DNA of 64,000 nt from assembly GCF_012276985.1 (NCBI RefSeq), contig NZ_JAAXMM010000001.1, forward strand, positions 582,058 to 646,057, read 5' to 3'. Each line of letters opens with the position of its first letter. Positions within the stretch are counted from its first letter, which is position 1. The notes beneath the pieces are model-generated. The model made no database searches. It had not been told where the DNA came from and saw nothing but the letters and a program-made list of their open reading frames with translations. Below are positions 8,224 to 17,914 of this stretch, one piece after another. The DNA comes from Agrobacterium sp. a22-2. Lineage in GTDB: Bacteria > Pseudomonadota > Alphaproteobacteria > Rhizobiales > Rhizobiaceae. A program made the position numbers and the translations under genes.

Positions 8224-9837
8224 ATGATCTACGATTTCGTCATCGTCGGCGCGGGCTCGGCCGGCTGCATCCTCGCCAGCCGGCTCAGCGAAAGCGGCCG
8301 ATACAGCGTTCTCTTGCTGGAGGCCGGCGGCCGGGATAGCTCGTTCTGGTTCAAGATCCCGGTCGGCTATGCCAAGAGCTACTATAATCCGGCGGTCAAC
8401 TGGATGTATTCCACCGAACCGGAAACACAGCTCAACGACCGGCGTATCTATGTGCCGCGCGGCAAGGTACAGGGCGGTTCCGGCTCGATCAATGCCATGG
8501 TGTTCGTGCGGGGAGCCGCCGCCGATTTCGACGACTGGCAAACGGCCGGCAATCCGGGCTGGGGCGCAAGCGATGTGCTGCCCTATTTCAAGACGCTGGA
8601 AACCCATGAGAAAGGTGCCTCGGGCTGGCATGGCGACAAGGGGCCAATCCATGTCACGCCGATGCGCGGCATGACCCATGCCGTGACCGACGCATTCCTG
8701 ACCGCCTGCGGCGAGCTGCAATTGCCGCTGAACGGCGATTTCAACGGGGCAGACATCGAAGGTGCAGGGGTCTACGACATCAATGTGCGCCGCGGTGTTC
8801 GCTCCCATTCGAGCGCCGAATATTTGCGCCCGGCGCTGGATCGGTCTAACCTCTCGATCGAGCATTTCGCACTGGCGCAGAGGTTGACCTATGCACCGGA
8901 CGGGCGCGTCGATGGCGTCGAGGTGCTGCAGCGCGGCAGGCTCCGGACCTTCAAGGCGCGGCGCGAGGTGATCCTTTCAGCGGGCGCCGTGGACACGCCG
9001 AAACTGATGCAGCTCTCCGGCCTCGGCGAAGCGATCCATCTCTCCAGTCTCGGTATAACGGTAAGGCGCCATCTGCCGGCGGTCGGCGAGAACCTGCAGG
9101 ATCATCTCTGCGCCAGTTTCTATTACCGCGCCAACCGGCCGACGCTGAACGGACTGTTCGGCAGCCTGTTCGGCCAGGCAGCCCTCGGCCTGCAATATGT
9201 GCTGACCCGCAAGGGGCCGTTTGCCATGAGCGTCAACCAGGCGGGCGGCTTCTTTCGCGGCACGCCTGAACAGGACCGGCCGAATATCCAGCTCTATTTC
9301 AACCCGCTGTCCTACCGCATCCCCGTCAATCGCCGGGCCTCGATGCTGCCGGAGCCCTATCCAGGATTCCTGATCGCCTTTAATTCCTGCCGGCCGACCA
9401 GTCGGGGTCGGATCGCCATCGGCTCCAGTGACGCCCAGGCCGCCGCCCTGATCCAACCCAACTATCTCTCGACCGAACGGGATGTCGCCGAAGTGCTGCA
9501 GGGCAGCCGGCTGGTGCGGCGGATTGCCGAGGCGCCGGCCTTGAGGAGACTGATCGAGGAAGAGGTTTCGCCCTCGCCCGCGGCCACAAGCGACGAGCAG
9601 CTGCTCGACTATTTCCGCACTAATAGCAGCTCGATCTACCACCTGTGCGGCAGCTGCGCGATGGGGCCGGATGCGGCAACCTCGGTGGTCGATGCGCGAC
9701 TGCGGGTGCATGGGGTGGAGGGGCTACGCGTGGTCGATGCCTCGATCTTCCCGAACGTGACGGCGGGCAACATCAATGCGCCCACGATGATGGTGGCGGA
9801 AAAGGGCGCGACGATGATTCTCGAGGACGCGGCCTAA
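8224..9837 (+). CDS. GMC-family FAD-dependent oxidoreductase
   Basis: A 537-residue flavoprotein of the glucose-methanol-choline family, which oxidises alcohols to aldehydes or ketones. The N-terminal dinucleotide-binding motif VGAGSAG is at residues 8-14, the GMC signature [14 protein letters not shown] near 85-98, and the C-terminal active-site segment [10 protein letters not shown] near 471, followed by [13 protein letters not shown]. It is close to choline dehydrogenase and alkan-1-ol dehydrogenase in length. It starts 13 bases after the dehydratase gene. In this operon it would supply the aldehyde used by the AldA-like enzyme. Confidence 0.9.
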   Translation: MIYDFVIVGAGSAGCILASRLSESGRYSVLLLEAGGRDSSFWFKIPVGYAKSYYNPAVNWMYSTEPETQLNDRRIYVPRGKVQGGSGSINAMVFVRGAAADFDDWQTAGNPGWGASDVLPYFKTLETHEKGASGWHGDKGPIHVTPMRGMTHAVTDAFLTACGELQLPLNGDFNGADIEGAGVYDINVRRGVRSHSSAEYLRPALDRSNLSIEHFALAQRLTYAPDGRVDGVEVLQRGRLRTFKARREVILSAGAVDTPKLMQLSGLGEAIHLSSLGITVRRHLPAVGENLQDHLCASFYYRANRPTLNGLFGSLFGQAALGLQYVLTRKGPFAMSVNQAGGFFRGTPEQDRPNIQLYFNPLSYRIPVNRRASMLPEPYPGFLIAFNSCRPTSRGRIAIGSSDAQAAALIQPNYLSTERDVAEVLQGSRLVRRIAEAPALRRLIEEEVSPSPAATSDEQLLDYFRTNSSSIYHLCGSCAMGPDAATSVVDARLRVHGVEGLRVVDASIFPNVTAGNINAPTMMVAEKGATMILEDAA

Positions 9838-9877
9838 TACGGGATCGACTCATCAATTCCTGACTGGAGAGAACGGC

Positions 9878-10783
9878 ATGCGCTACGGTTTTATCGGACT
9901 TGGACATCTCGGCGGTTTTCTGGCCGGCAGCCTGTTGCGCGAGGGTTTTGCGCTGACGGTTCATGATACGGATCGCTCGAAAGCCGAAGAGCTGATAGCG
10001 CGCGGCGCGCGCTGGGCCGACGATCCACGCTCGCTCGCCGAAGAGGTCGATGCCGTGATCACCTGCCTGCCCTCGCCCGCTGTATCGGAAAACGTGCTGA
10101 CGGCGCCAAGCGGTGTTCTCGCCGGTTTGAGGCCGGGATCCACCTGGATCGAGATGAGTACGCTGGATCACGCCGCCGTCGAACGGCTGGCGGCGGTGGC
10201 CTCGGAAAAGGGCGTGCGGATGATGGAGGCGCCGGTCACCGGCGGCGTTCACCGGGCGGCGGCCGGCGACATCACGGTGATTGCCGGCGGCGACCGCGAC
10301 CTCTACGATCTGCACCTGCCGGCCTTGCAGGCCATGGGCGGCGAGATCTTTCACGCCGGGCCGCTCGGCAAGGCCGCGGTCATCAAGGTCATCACCAACA
10401 TGCTGGCCTTCATCCACCTGCTGGCGACCGGCGAAGCGCTGATGCTGGCCAAGAAGGGCGGCATCGACCTCACCGATGCCTTCAACATCATCAAGGCCAG
10501 CTCCGGCAACAGCTTCGTGCACGAGACCGAAGGCCAGGTGATCCTGAACGGCAGCTACAACATCAATTTCACCATGGATCTCGCGGTCAAGGACCTGGGT
10601 TTCGCACTCGGCTTCGGCAAGGAATTCGGCGTGCCGCTCGACCTTGCCTCACAGGCGCTGCAGACCTTCATCCGCGCCCGATCCACCTATGGCGGCAGCG
10701 CCTGGTCGTCCCAGGTCGTCAAGCTGCTTGAGGATGCCGTCGGTACGGATCTGCGCGCACCGGGCTTTCCCGCGGAATTATAG
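9878..10783 (+). CDS. beta-hydroxyacid dehydrogenase (3-hydroxyisobutyrate dehydrogenase/tartronate semialdehyde reductase family)
   Basis: A 301-residue NAD(P)-dependent beta-hydroxyacid dehydrogenase. The N-terminal Rossmann motif GFIGLGHLGG (residues 4-13), the substrate-binding segment APVTGGVHRAAAGD (about 119) and the catalytic-lysine helix AAVIKVITNM (about 171) are in the usual order and spacing. The family includes 3-hydroxyisobutyrate dehydrogenase and GarR/GlxR tartronate semialdehyde reductase. As the last gene of the catabolic set it could oxidise a hydroxyacid or reduce a semialdehyde; which is not decidable from sequence. Confidence 0.88.
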   Translation: MRYGFIGLGHLGGFLAGSLLREGFALTVHDTDRSKAEELIARGARWADDPRSLAEEVDAVITCLPSPAVSENVLTAPSGVLAGLRPGSTWIEMSTLDHAAVERLAAVASEKGVRMMEAPVTGGVHRAAAGDITVIAGGDRDLYDLHLPALQAMGGEIFHAGPLGKAAVIKVITNMLAFIHLLATGEALMLAKKGGIDLTDAFNIIKASSGNSFVHETEGQVILNGSYNINFTMDLAVKDLGFALGFGKEFGVPLDLASQALQTFIRARSTYGGSAWSSQVVKLLEDAVGTDLRAPGFPAEL

Positions 10784-10821
10784 GACCCGCGCCCGACGTC
10801 TGCAGACATCACGCGCCGCGG

Positions 10822-11559
10822 CTATTCCTTGGGGGTGTCGGCCAGCAATGCCAGGCCGGCGAGATCGCAGATCAGCAGTTTCTGGCGACCGCCCTCCACC
10901 AGCCCTTTGGCCTCCCAGGCGCTGAGGATACGCGACACGGTGTGCAGCGTGGTGCCGGTCATTTCGGCAATATCCTGTCGGGAAATCGGGAAATCGATGC
11001 GGATGCCTTCGCCCTCCTTGCGCCCGGCGGTCTTGGTCAGCCGCAGGACGGCATGGGCGACGCGCCGCTCGACCTCCTCGGTCGACATCTCCCGGATGCG
11101 GGTGTGGGCCTCTTCCAGGCGCTGGCCGATCGTTTGCATGGCGCTGACGGCAAGGCGCGGATTGTGCTCGACGAAGCTCGGCCAGAGGTCGGTTGCCCAG
11201 CACAGCGTGACGCTGTCGGCAGCGGCAATGGCGGTGCCGGGATAATCGGTGCGCTGCAGGGCGCGGGCAAAGCCGAACAGATCACCCGGATGCACGACGC
11301 GCACGATGATCTGCTGGCCGTCTTCCGTCACCTGGGTGACCTTGAGGCGGCCATGCAGCAGCAGGTAGAAATTGGTGGCCGGTCGGCCCTGCTCGAAGAC
11401 AGCCTCACCCGGAGCCACGCGCCGCGATGTCGCGCGCGAAAGCAGAGCGTCGAGATCGTCATCGCTCATCTTGTCGAACAAAGGCAGGCTCTTGACCACA
11501 GCCCGGTCTATTTTCAACGCCGCATTCCTCTCGTCTCCCGTCAGCAGCGTTCCTACCAT
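10822..11559 (-). CDS. nnrR: Crp/Fnr-family regulator, probable NnrR
   Basis: A 245-residue Crp/Fnr regulator with a cyclic-nucleotide-binding-type beta-roll (about 20-140), a dimerisation helix, and a C-terminal winged helix-turn-helix whose recognition helix is TLHTVSRILSAW (about 197-208). It has only two cysteines and none at the N-terminus, so it cannot carry an Fnr-type [4Fe-4S] cluster; this fits the NO-responsive NnrR/DNR class. It follows nirV on the same strand, and TTG-N8-CAA boxes occur across the denitrification genes. The symbol rests on context; a general Crp-like role remains possible. Confidence 0.75.
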   Translation of the reverse strand: MVGTLLTGDERNAALKIDRAVVKSLPLFDKMSDDDLDALLSRATSRRVAPGEAVFEQGRPATNFYLLLHGRLKVTQVTEDGQQIIVRVVHPGDLFGFARALQRTDYPGTAIAAADSVTLCWATDLWPSFVEHNPRLAVSAMQTIGQRLEEAHTRIREMSTEEVERRVAHAVLRLTKTAGRKEGEGIRIDFPISRQDIAEMTGTTLHTVSRILSAWEAKGLVEGGRQKLLICDLAGLALLADTPKE

Positions 11560-11634
11560 GATGCTGCGCTCGAAGAACAGTGCGGAACGTCTGCCACCGG
11601 CGACCGTGTCGCCAGCGGGGGAAGACTAGAGAGC

Positions 11635-12525
11635 TTATTTGACAAATGCAAAGAGAACCGGCGCATACCACCTGTCGTCCCTCACAAGCCGGAACCCGAG
11701 GTTGTCGGGTGGCGCACCAACCGAGCAGCCGCCGCTCTTGGGATCGCGGATAAACGAACTCATCGGCGAACGATGCTTGCCGACGGTGACGAACACGCCG
11801 CAAACGCCGCTCGTTCCGCCATCGGCGAACCCGTCCTCCAGATTGAAGCGACGACTGCAGGTCGTGGTCCATTCCCAGACATTTCCGCCAAAATCGACCA
11901 GACCGAGTTCGTTCTCGCCAAATTGTCCCTGACGCAGGGGGTGAGGATCGAGCGATGCCTTGCGCGCCGCCTCGCGTTTGTAGTCGGCAAGCCAGCGCAA
12001 AGCCGGGTTGCGACTATCCGGATCGACGCCCAAGGCATCGTCGGGGAATTTCGAGCCGGCGGCAAAGGCCAGTTGTGCGTCGGTCGGCAACCGCCAGACC
12101 TCACCGGTCTGCTGCGACAGCCAGCGGGCATAGTCACTGGCGTCGTCGTAGTTGACGCCGGTTACCGGAAAGTCCGCAGCGCGGGCTTCTTCCGCGAGTT
12201 CCGGAGCGGTGCAGGCTCCCGCATCGACGCAGCGTCCGTATTCGCTGACGCTCACCTGGTACTTCATGATCTCCAACGGTTTGGCGACCCATTCGGTCAG
12301 GAGAGGCCCATCGACGGGCATGTCGTTCTTGTAGAAATCGCCGGCTGCCCGATAGGTGACCTCGCGCGGTTGGATGACGACGGTCTGCGGACCCGGCAAG
12401 GTCGCGGCGGTCAGATCGATGAGGCCGGTCTGCACCGCCAGTGCGCCGCCGAGCACCAGCAACAAGGCGAGCGGCACGACCACGGAAGCGGTCGATACGG
12501 TCTCATGTCGTGCGAGCGATGCCAT
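11635..12525 (-). CDS. nirV: NirV, SUMF1/formylglycine-generating-enzyme-like protein
   Basis: A 296-residue protein with one N-terminal transmembrane helix (about 15-36) and a periplasmic SUMF1/EgtB-like domain. Family landmarks are PVTGVNYDDASDYARWLS, shown as PVTGV then YARWL near 130-145, WRLPTDAQLAFA near 155, NVWEWTTTC near 220 and a terminal GFRLVRD. NirV accompanies nirK in rhizobia and Rhodobacter, and its biochemical role there is unresolved. It lies downstream of nirK on the same strand, 133 bases after its stop, and precedes nnrR. Confidence 0.9.
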   Translation of the reverse strand: MASLARHETVSTASVVVPLALLLVLGGALAVQTGLIDLTAATLPGPQTVVIQPREVTYRAAGDFYKNDMPVDGPLLTEWVAKPLEIMKYQVSVSEYGRCVDAGACTAPELAEEARAADFPVTGVNYDDASDYARWLSQQTGEVWRLPTDAQLAFAAGSKFPDDALGVDPDSRNPALRWLADYKREAARKASLDPHPLRQGQFGENELGLVDFGGNVWEWTTTCSRRFNLEDGFADGGTSGVCGVFVTVGKHRSPMSSFIRDPKSGGCSVGAPPDNLGFRLVRDDRWYAPVLFAFVK

Positions 12526-12658
12526 TGGAGCCTCCCGGATCTGTCGCCGGAGCCTTTGTTGCGTTTCGCATCAGGTCCGATGCGCCGAACGGGGGGATCA
12601 GGGGTTCTGCAGACGCCCTGCGGCTTTGAGAGCGGGGCGTCTGCGAAGTGTCGAGCGA

Positions 12659-13789
12659 TCAGGTGGCCGATGGCGCCATGACCGAGGTCATCAGATCGTC
12701 GTTCCAATCGCCGGTTACGGTGAAGTGGGCGGCGGCACCCAGTTCGAATGCCTCGATCAGGTTGTGGTTGACATAGGCGTAGATGCCCGGCTGCTCGAAC
12801 GTGTAGAACGCGGCGCCGGCTGTACCGCCCGGAATGAACCAGGTTTCCTGATCGCGGTCCGGCGCGTTGCGGAACTTGCCGGTCGCCCAGACATAGTCGC
12901 CGTGACCGCCGATCAGATGCGGACGGGTATCGCGGTTGGCCTGCGAATGGACGATCAGCACCTTTTCGCCGACGGCGGCCTTCAGGGCATTCTCGCCGGT
13001 CAGGGCGCCGATGGCACCATTGAAGACGATGTGGCTCGGGGTCAGGCTGCGCATGACTTCCAGCACTTCCGGATAGGCGTCGCCGGCGCTCTCATACTTC
13101 TTGAATTCGCCCTTCTCATCCTTCGGAACATAGAAGTCCTGCTCGCCGACATAATAAATCTTGTCATAGACAAGCTCTTTGCCATGACCATCGGTCAGGC
13201 CTTCGCGCGGCAAAACCATGATGGCGCCGTTCATGCCCGAAGTGACGTGCCACGGAACCATGCCGGGAGGTGCGCAATGGTAGACAAAGACACCGGCCTT
13301 GGTGGCCTTGAAGCGTAGCACCGTCCGTTCACCGGGATTGACGACCGTCAGCGCGCCGCCGCCCAGGGCACCCGTGGCCGAATGGAAGTCGATGTTGTGC
13401 TGCAGCGTATTGGTATCGGGGTTGATCAGCGTCAGTTCGACATAATCGTCCTGATGGACCACCATTAGCGGGCCGGGAACCGAGCCGTTGAAGGTCATGG
13501 CGTTAACTTCGGTGCCCCTGTCGTCGACGATGATCTTCTTTTCCTCGATCGTCATGGTGAACTCAACGACCTTGGGGCCACCTTCGGCCTTCTGGGTGTG
13601 GGCGTGAACGAAGGGCGGACGGACGAGTTCGACCTTCTGGCGCGGCAAGGTCGATACATCGACCGGTGCCACTTTCACGGCGGCGCCAGCGGCCTGGGCC
13701 TGGGAATTTGTGATGATCGGCGCCAGAGCGCCGGCAAACGCCGCACCGGCCAAGATCGTGCGGCGGGTCATCTGCAACTGCTCAGTCAT
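12659..13789 (-). CDS. nirK: copper-containing nitrite reductase NirK
   Basis: A 376-residue periplasmic enzyme that reduces nitrite to NO. A Tat signal is present (TRRTILAG, residues 8-15). Type 1 copper ligands appear in [14 protein letters not shown] and SGMNG, and type 2 copper and active-site residues in [10 protein letters not shown] (Asp and His) and in the later [19 protein letters not shown]. Two cupredoxin domains give the normal family length. The start at 13789 has AGGAG seven bases upstream; the longer open frame to 14167 has no such site. A perfect TTG-N8-CAA box lies 80 bases upstream. Confidence 0.97.
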   Translation of the reverse strand: MTEQLQMTRRTILAGAAFAGALAPIITNSQAQAAGAAVKVAPVDVSTLPRQKVELVRPPFVHAHTQKAEGGPKVVEFTMTIEEKKIIVDDRGTEVNAMTFNGSVPGPLMVVHQDDYVELTLINPDTNTLQHNIDFHSATGALGGGALTVVNPGERTVLRFKATKAGVFVYHCAPPGMVPWHVTSGMNGAIMVLPREGLTDGHGKELVYDKIYYVGEQDFYVPKDEKGEFKKYESAGDAYPEVLEVMRSLTPSHIVFNGAIGALTGENALKAAVGEKVLIVHSQANRDTRPHLIGGHGDYVWATGKFRNAPDRDQETWFIPGGTAGAAFYTFEQPGIYAYVNHNLIEAFELGAAAHFTVTGDWNDDLMTSVMAPSAT

Positions 13790-13868
13790 CGGAAAGTCTC
13801 CTTTTGGAAAGAACGGAGCGCGGTTTCGCTCTGTTGTTTTGGTTGTAAGCCCGTTCCGAAATTGCTCT

Positions 13869-13882
13869 TTGAGCCAGCACAA
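13869..13882 (-). promoter_or_regulatory. Fnr/NnrR-type box upstream of nirK
   Basis: A perfect TTG-N8-CAA half-site pair (TTGAGCCAGCACAA on the plus strand). Its centre is about 87 bases before the nirK start codon. The spacer core is nearly identical to the norE box at 25176-25189, which supports a shared regulator, presumably the Crp/Fnr protein at 10822-11559. Confidence 0.7.
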
Positions 13883-13972
13883 ATAACCCGGGCAAGGGGC
13901 TGCGTCATTTTGGCAGGACATCAAACTCACAGGACGCCGTTTCTTCCGAGACATGCATAAACCAGCCCCTGC

Positions 13973-13986
13973 TTGCGTCCGCGCAA
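13973..13986 (+). promoter_or_regulatory. Fnr/NnrR-type box upstream of nnrS
   Basis: TTGCGTCCGCGCAA, a perfect TTG-N8-CAA pair with a centre about 65 bases before the nnrS start, in the nirK-nnrS divergent intergenic region. It is separate from the nirK box, so each direction has its own site. A second, one-mismatch copy (TAGACAAATGTCAA) lies at 14010-14023. Confidence 0.65.
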
Positions 13987-14044
13987 AGAACAAAGGCGTC
14001 GATATTCCTAGACAAATGTCAAAGATACTCTGATGGAGCATGAC

Positions 14045-15259
14045 ATGAGCGAGAATCCGACGACGACAAAGACGATCAGCCGGGCGGTGCCGCGCGGGCT
14101 TGCCAGAACCGGGCCGGTTCTGTTTTCCTACGGGTTCCGGCCCTTCTTCCTCGGCGCAGCCCTCCATGCCATCGTCGCCATGGCGCTGTGGATCGCCGCG
14201 CTGTTCTTGGGACTTGCGGTCGGTGGCGACTATGGCGCGTCACACTGGCATGCCCACGAAATGCTGTTCGGTTTCGCGCCGGCCGTGCTGGCCGGCTTCC
14301 TGCTGACCGCCGTGCCGAACTGGACAGGCCGGCTGCCCGTGTCGGGCCGGCCGCTGATCGCTCTCTTTGCTCTTTGGGTCGCGGGCCGCCTGGCGCTGCT
14401 CTACCCCGATCCGATCGGAATCGTGCCAGCCGCGGTGATCGACGGAGCCTTCCTGCCGGCGCTGCTTGTCATCTGCGCCCGGGAGATCATTGCCGGGCGC
14501 AAATGGAAGGACCTGAAGATGGTGGGTGCACTGACGGCGCTGTCGCTCGCCAATGGCTGCTTCCATGTCGAAACAATCCTCGGCGAGCATGCCGGCTATG
14601 CGGCGAGGCTGGCGATCGGCGCCTATGTGACCCTGATCATGATCGTCGGCGGCCGGATCATTCCGAGTTTCTGCCGCAACTGGCTGAACCAGCGCGGCGT
14701 CAGTTCCTTCCCCGTGCCCTACAATCGCTTCGACACGGTTGCCATTCTCGCCGGCGCCGGGGCACTCGCCTGCTGGATCGGTGCACCCGACCAGCCTCTG
14801 ACGGCCGTTGCCGCCCTTGCTGCCGCAGGGCTGCAGACGATCCGGCTATCTCGCTGGCGCGGCATGAGCGTCGTTGCGGAACCTTTGCTGTTCGTCCTGC
14901 ACATCGCCTATGGCTTCATCCCGCTCGGCTTCCTGTCGATCGCGTTGGGTGCCTTCGAGCTGATGAACGCCACTTCCGTCCTGCATGTGCTGACGGTCGG
15001 CGTTGTCGCCTCCATGATGCTGGCTGTCATGACGCGGGCGACGCGTGGCCATACCGGCCGGGCGCTGAGCGCCTCGATCATGACGACGTGCTCCTATTGC
15101 GCGCTGTTTCTTGCCGCCCTGCTGCGGCCGCTGGGCGAGGTCTTTCCGGATTACGCGATGACACTCTACGCGGCGGCAGGCATCGCCTGGATGCTCGCCT
15201 TCCTGCTGTTCAGCCTGGAATACGGCCCGATGCTGGCCATCACGCGACGCGCGCTGTAG
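14045..15259 (+). CDS. nnrS: NnrS family heme-copper membrane protein
   Basis: A 404-residue polytopic protein of the NnrS family with about twelve transmembrane segments. It opens with the family hallmark [16 protein letters not shown] (about residues 28-43) and [11 protein letters not shown] (about 71), whose histidines are metal and heme ligand candidates. NnrS is a heme- and copper-containing protein that relieves nitrosative stress caused by NO. The start at 14045 has GGAG six bases upstream; ATG 14033 is an alternative. It is divergent from nirK and ends at a bidirectional terminator. Confidence 0.93.
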   Translation: MSENPTTTKTISRAVPRGLARTGPVLFSYGFRPFFLGAALHAIVAMALWIAALFLGLAVGGDYGASHWHAHEMLFGFAPAVLAGFLLTAVPNWTGRLPVSGRPLIALFALWVAGRLALLYPDPIGIVPAAVIDGAFLPALLVICAREIIAGRKWKDLKMVGALTALSLANGCFHVETILGEHAGYAARLAIGAYVTLIMIVGGRIIPSFCRNWLNQRGVSSFPVPYNRFDTVAILAGAGALACWIGAPDQPLTAVAALAAAGLQTIRLSRWRGMSVVAEPLLFVLHIAYGFIPLGFLSIALGAFELMNATSVLHVLTVGVVASMMLAVMTRATRGHTGRALSASIMTTCSYCALFLAALLRPLGEVFPDYAMTLYAAAGIAWMLAFLLFSLEYGPMLAITRRAL

Positions 15260-15275
15260 AAATCCCACAATGCGA

Positions 15276-15301
15276 AAAGCCCGGCATCGATGCCGGGCTT
15301 T
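15276..15301. terminator. bidirectional intrinsic terminator between nnrS and the MIP18-type gene
   Basis: A perfect 26-base palindrome, AAAGCCCGGC-ATCGAT-GCCGGGCTTT, with T-rich ends on both strands. It sits 16 bases after the nnrS stop and 14 bases after the converging gene at 15316, so it can end both transcripts. Confidence 0.9.
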
Positions 15302-15315
15302 GTTGTCGTTGCGGA

Positions 15316-15618
15316 TCAGGCAGATACCGTCTCCGTGATCCGGTCGGGCGTCCAGGGCGGATCATAGGTCAGAGCCACATCCACCTGCCGCACACCCGGC
15401 ACGCCGCCGGCGCAGGCCTGCACGGCGTCTTTCAGGAAGCCTGCCGCCGGGCAGCCCTTGACCGTAGTGGTCATTGAGACATGCACGACGTCGTCCGGCA
15501 GCACCTGCACGTCATAGATCAATCCGAGATCGACGATATTGCCGCCGATTTCCGGATCGATGATCGACCGCAGCGCGTCGCGTACCGCCGCCTGCAGACC
15601 GTCCGACATTGCCGTCAC
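15316..15618 (-). CDS. MIP18/PaaD (DUF59) family metal-sulfur assembly factor
   Basis: A 100-residue protein of the DUF59/MIP18 family (SufT/PaaD-like). IIDPEIGGNIVDLGLIY (residues 19-35), MTTTVKGCPAAG with the family cysteine, and VDVALTYDPPW are characteristic. Relatives help assemble iron-sulfur clusters. It is the last of a four-gene denitrification-linked operon and starts with a GTG overlapping the previous stop (GTGA); ATG 15609 is an alternative. Here it might mature or repair an iron-sulfur or other metal centre under NO stress, which is inference. Confidence 0.85.
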   Translation of the reverse strand: MTAMSDGLQAAVRDALRSIIDPEIGGNIVDLGLIYDVQVLPDDVVHVSMTTTVKGCPAAGFLKDAVQACAGGVPGVRQVDVALTYDPPWTPDRITETVSA

Positions 15619-16136
15619 GCCTTGCCCCGTCCGACCCGGACCAGCATACGATAGGACGTGCCGGTTTCATCGAAATTGCCGACCCACTGATGACCGCGCT
15701 TTTCAAGCTCGGGCATCAGGAAAACAGGTTCTCGCGACAGGACCGCAAACAGCACCTCGCCGGGCTCCATCTGTTCGGTCTTGGCGAGAATACGGGTCAT
15801 CGGTTCGGGTGGATCGAGATCGGTCAGGTCGAGATGCCATTCCGGATCTGGCCAGACCTGCGGCATCTCGGCACTGGTGGAGGCAGCGACATCGGCAACG
15901 CCGCCGGGTTCCGGCGTGAACAGCACTTCCCAATCGCCATTGCCGATCTCGGTGGCGCTATGGGTGAAGCCGCGTTTTCCCATGACGCGGAAGAGCGGCT
16001 CCGGCTTGAAGGTGGCAATCAGCTTGAAACCCTGACCGGGTGCCAGCGATTGCACCGCCTCCATGATATCGTGGAAGGGTTCGCCGCCATTGCGCAGAAC
16101 GGGGCGGACATCGAGTTCCTTGTGGGATGGCGTCAT
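15615..16136 (-). CDS. DUF2249 domain protein, two-domain form
   Basis: A 173-residue protein with an N-terminal DUF2249 domain (LDVRPVLRNGGEPFHDIM then KLIATFKPEPLFRVMGKRG) and a second related module after a short linker (WHLDLTDLDPPEPM, VLSREPVFLMPELEKRG). The repeated pattern 'a strand, PEPL/EPVFLMPEL, KRG' shows that the two halves are homologous. DUF2249 genes recur in denitrification clusters but lack a defined biochemical role. The start at 16136 has AGGAGG six bases upstream and overlaps the previous gene by four bases; the open frame to 16967 is a shadow of that gene. Confidence 0.82.
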   Translation of the reverse strand: MTPSHKELDVRPVLRNGGEPFHDIMEAVQSLAPGQGFKLIATFKPEPLFRVMGKRGFTHSATEIGNGDWEVLFTPEPGGVADVAASTSAEMPQVWPDPEWHLDLTDLDPPEPMTRILAKTEQMEPGEVLFAVLSREPVFLMPELEKRGHQWVGNFDETGTSYRMLVRVGRGKA

Positions 16137-17497
16137 GGTTGCCTCCTGGGGTCGGGGGTTGGCAGAAAGAGATCGGGACGGATCGCGCCTGAGGGCAAGC
16201 GCAATGCCGCGGGCACGTCGCAGAGCAGGCGGGCGCGGGCATATTCGACGATGAGCGCCAGTGTGGTGGCGAATTGAAGGGCGGCACCCGCGCGGAAGAC
16301 GGGTGGCCAGCCAAGGTAGAGCGCCGTCGTTGCCGCGGCCACGCCGGCATAGAACAGGGCAAACCAGACAGAGGCGCGGCGTTCCCTGACGAGATCCTGG
16401 ACGCGCGGCGTTTGGACCCGGCCCAGCAGCGGGCCGTAGCATTCGAGCCAGGTCAGGAACGGTGTGATCTTGTAGAGCTGGGCAAGGCCAAGGCCGCTCA
16501 GCCAGCCGAAGATGACGAGATAGACGACGGGCGCGGCACCCTCGGCGGGCCTGCCGAGGAGGGTCATGACGACGAGCAAGGTGACGGATACAAAAAGAGC
16601 GCCAAAGGCACCGACACTGGCAAGACTGTTCAACTCCATATGCCGACGCCGGCGCGCCCGATAGATCGACAGCAGATCGCCGCTGTAAAGCGCCGTCGCC
16701 AGCAGCCCGAGCATCAGGGCGGCAGCCAGCGGCATCAACGGCCGGTCCAGCCCGCCGACCAGAGCCGCGGCGCAAAGAGCGACCGCCAGCAAGGCGAGTG
16801 TGCCCGCCCACCAGACGGTTCGGCTGGTGCGCCGGTCCACCTCTGGCGTCAGGAGAAACATCGACAGCAGCCGGTAGCTGACACCAATGGCGGAAAAGCT
16901 CATCCAGCCACCCAGACCCAACGCTACATGCAGGATCACGCCGTCCGGCAACAGCCCGGCCAGCCAATCGGGAACGTCATATCCGGAAAGGAGAAATCCG
17001 AAACCAGTGCCGAGCATCACGGTCAGGCCCAGGGAAACGAGACCGACGGCGACGAAGCGGCCGACCAGCGGCAGGGGCCTTGCCTGCCAGAGCGTCGCGG
17101 CGAGCATGGCCGCCACCAGCAGATAGCCGGTGGAAAGCGTGAGCGCGCCACCGACCAGAACGAAAGGCGCATTGGTCCGTTGTGCGGCAAGACCACCGAA
17201 GCCCGAGACCAGGGCGGTATCGCCGAGCACGATCAGCAGCAGGGCCGGAAGAGCAAGCCGGTCACCCCGCAGCGGCTTTGCGACCAGCACAGGCACAAAC
17301 TGCAGCAGAGCACCCGACATCAAAAGACCGAGCCAGCCGGCGGTGACGAGATGAACGACGCCCAGCGTTTCCGGGGCTTCAAGCGTTGCCTGCGGATAGC
17401 CATAGCCTGCCGCGATCAGCGCCTCGCCCAGAGCCAGGAACAGGCAGGCGGCGGCAAAATAACTCATGGTCCAGCGGGACAGGGTCGCACCCGGCAT
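16133..17497 (-). CDS. polytopic membrane protein of the denitrification cluster
   Basis: A 454-residue protein with about twelve hydrophobic segments. Histidines lie inside or at the edge of helices: LGVVHLVTAGWLG (about 47), GVILHVALGLGGW (about 190); the conserved-looking segments SYRLLSMF and ITPFLTWLECYGP follow. The layout recalls NnrS and subunit I of heme-copper oxidases without matching either clearly. The start at 17497 has GGAGG five bases upstream; ATG 17512 has none. It sits between DUF2249 genes in an operon with an upstream TTG-N8-CAA box. Function unknown; a heme- or copper-dependent role in NO handling is a guess. Confidence 0.8.
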   Translation of the reverse strand: MPGATLSRWTMSYFAAACLFLALGEALIAAGYGYPQATLEAPETLGVVHLVTAGWLGLLMSGALLQFVPVLVAKPLRGDRLALPALLLIVLGDTALVSGFGGLAAQRTNAPFVLVGGALTLSTGYLLVAAMLAATLWQARPLPLVGRFVAVGLVSLGLTVMLGTGFGFLLSGYDVPDWLAGLLPDGVILHVALGLGGWMSFSAIGVSYRLLSMFLLTPEVDRRTSRTVWWAGTLALLAVALCAAALVGGLDRPLMPLAAALMLGLLATALYSGDLLSIYRARRRRHMELNSLASVGAFGALFVSVTLLVVMTLLGRPAEGAAPVVYLVIFGWLSGLGLAQLYKITPFLTWLECYGPLLGRVQTPRVQDLVRERRASVWFALFYAGVAAATTALYLGWPPVFRAGAALQFATTLALIVEYARARLLCDVPAALRLPSGAIRPDLFLPTPDPRRQP

Positions 17498-17542
17498 GTC
17501 AGCCTCCAGCATCTACCATGGTGCGCCCCATCCCTATGCCTG

Positions 17543-17821
17543 TCAGTGATCACTGCCGCAGCAGCAATCACATCCATCGCTCTTCATCCGCGCAATCTCG
17601 ACGCGCCAGACGTCCGGCCCCTGCTCCAGATAATCCCAGTCGAAGATGCCGGGATAGTTGGCCTGCAGCTGATAATGCAAGGGACGCGGATCGTGATCGC
17701 TGGTGATCAGCATCGATCCTCCCGGTGCCAGGGCATTGAGCATGCCGAAGATCTTCGGATGGCGCTCGGCCGGCGGAATGATGCGAACGTCGATCAGCGG
17801 CTTGGACTGGGTGTCTGTCAT
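17543..17821 (-). CDS. DUF2249 domain protein with cysteine-rich tail
   Basis: A 92-residue single-domain DUF2249 protein (IDVRIIPPAERHPKIF, LAPGGSMLITSDHDPRPL, then YLEQGPDVWRVEIAR). It ends in CDCCCGSDH, a cluster of four cysteines plus His and Asp residues that could bind a metal. It is the first gene of the four-gene minus-strand operon, with a TTG-N8-CAA box about 100 bases upstream. The ribosome site is weak (GAAGAGAG). The longer frame to 17980 runs through the promoter region and was rejected. Confidence 0.8.
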   Translation of the reverse strand: MTDTQSKPLIDVRIIPPAERHPKIFGMLNALAPGGSMLITSDHDPRPLHYQLQANYPGIFDWDYLEQGPDVWRVEIARMKSDGCDCCCGSDH

Positions 17822-17914
17822 GGTCGTGTTAATCTCTCTTCGGGCCAAAAGGAACATGGATACGGCCGGCCCCAGCCGGTGATCGAACCCTAGACGGATC
17901 CAGCAAGGGACAAT

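Noticed and set aside
11639..11652. TTGACAAATGCAAA as an autoregulatory box before nnrR
   Set aside because: It breaks the CAA half-site and lies in the 3' end of nirV; too weak to call.
11635..12525. A true formylglycine-generating enzyme acting on a sulfatase
   Set aside because: The gene sits directly downstream of nirK and matches the NirV form; no sulfatase is present.
14010..14023. TAGACAAATGTCAA as a further Fnr-type box before nnrS
   Set aside because: It has one mismatch in the essential half-site, and a perfect box lies 37 bases upstream; noted but not called.
16137..16967. Upstream extension of the two-domain DUF2249 gene
   Set aside because: It overlaps the membrane-protein gene in another frame; the AGGAGG and ATGA overlap fix the start at 16136.
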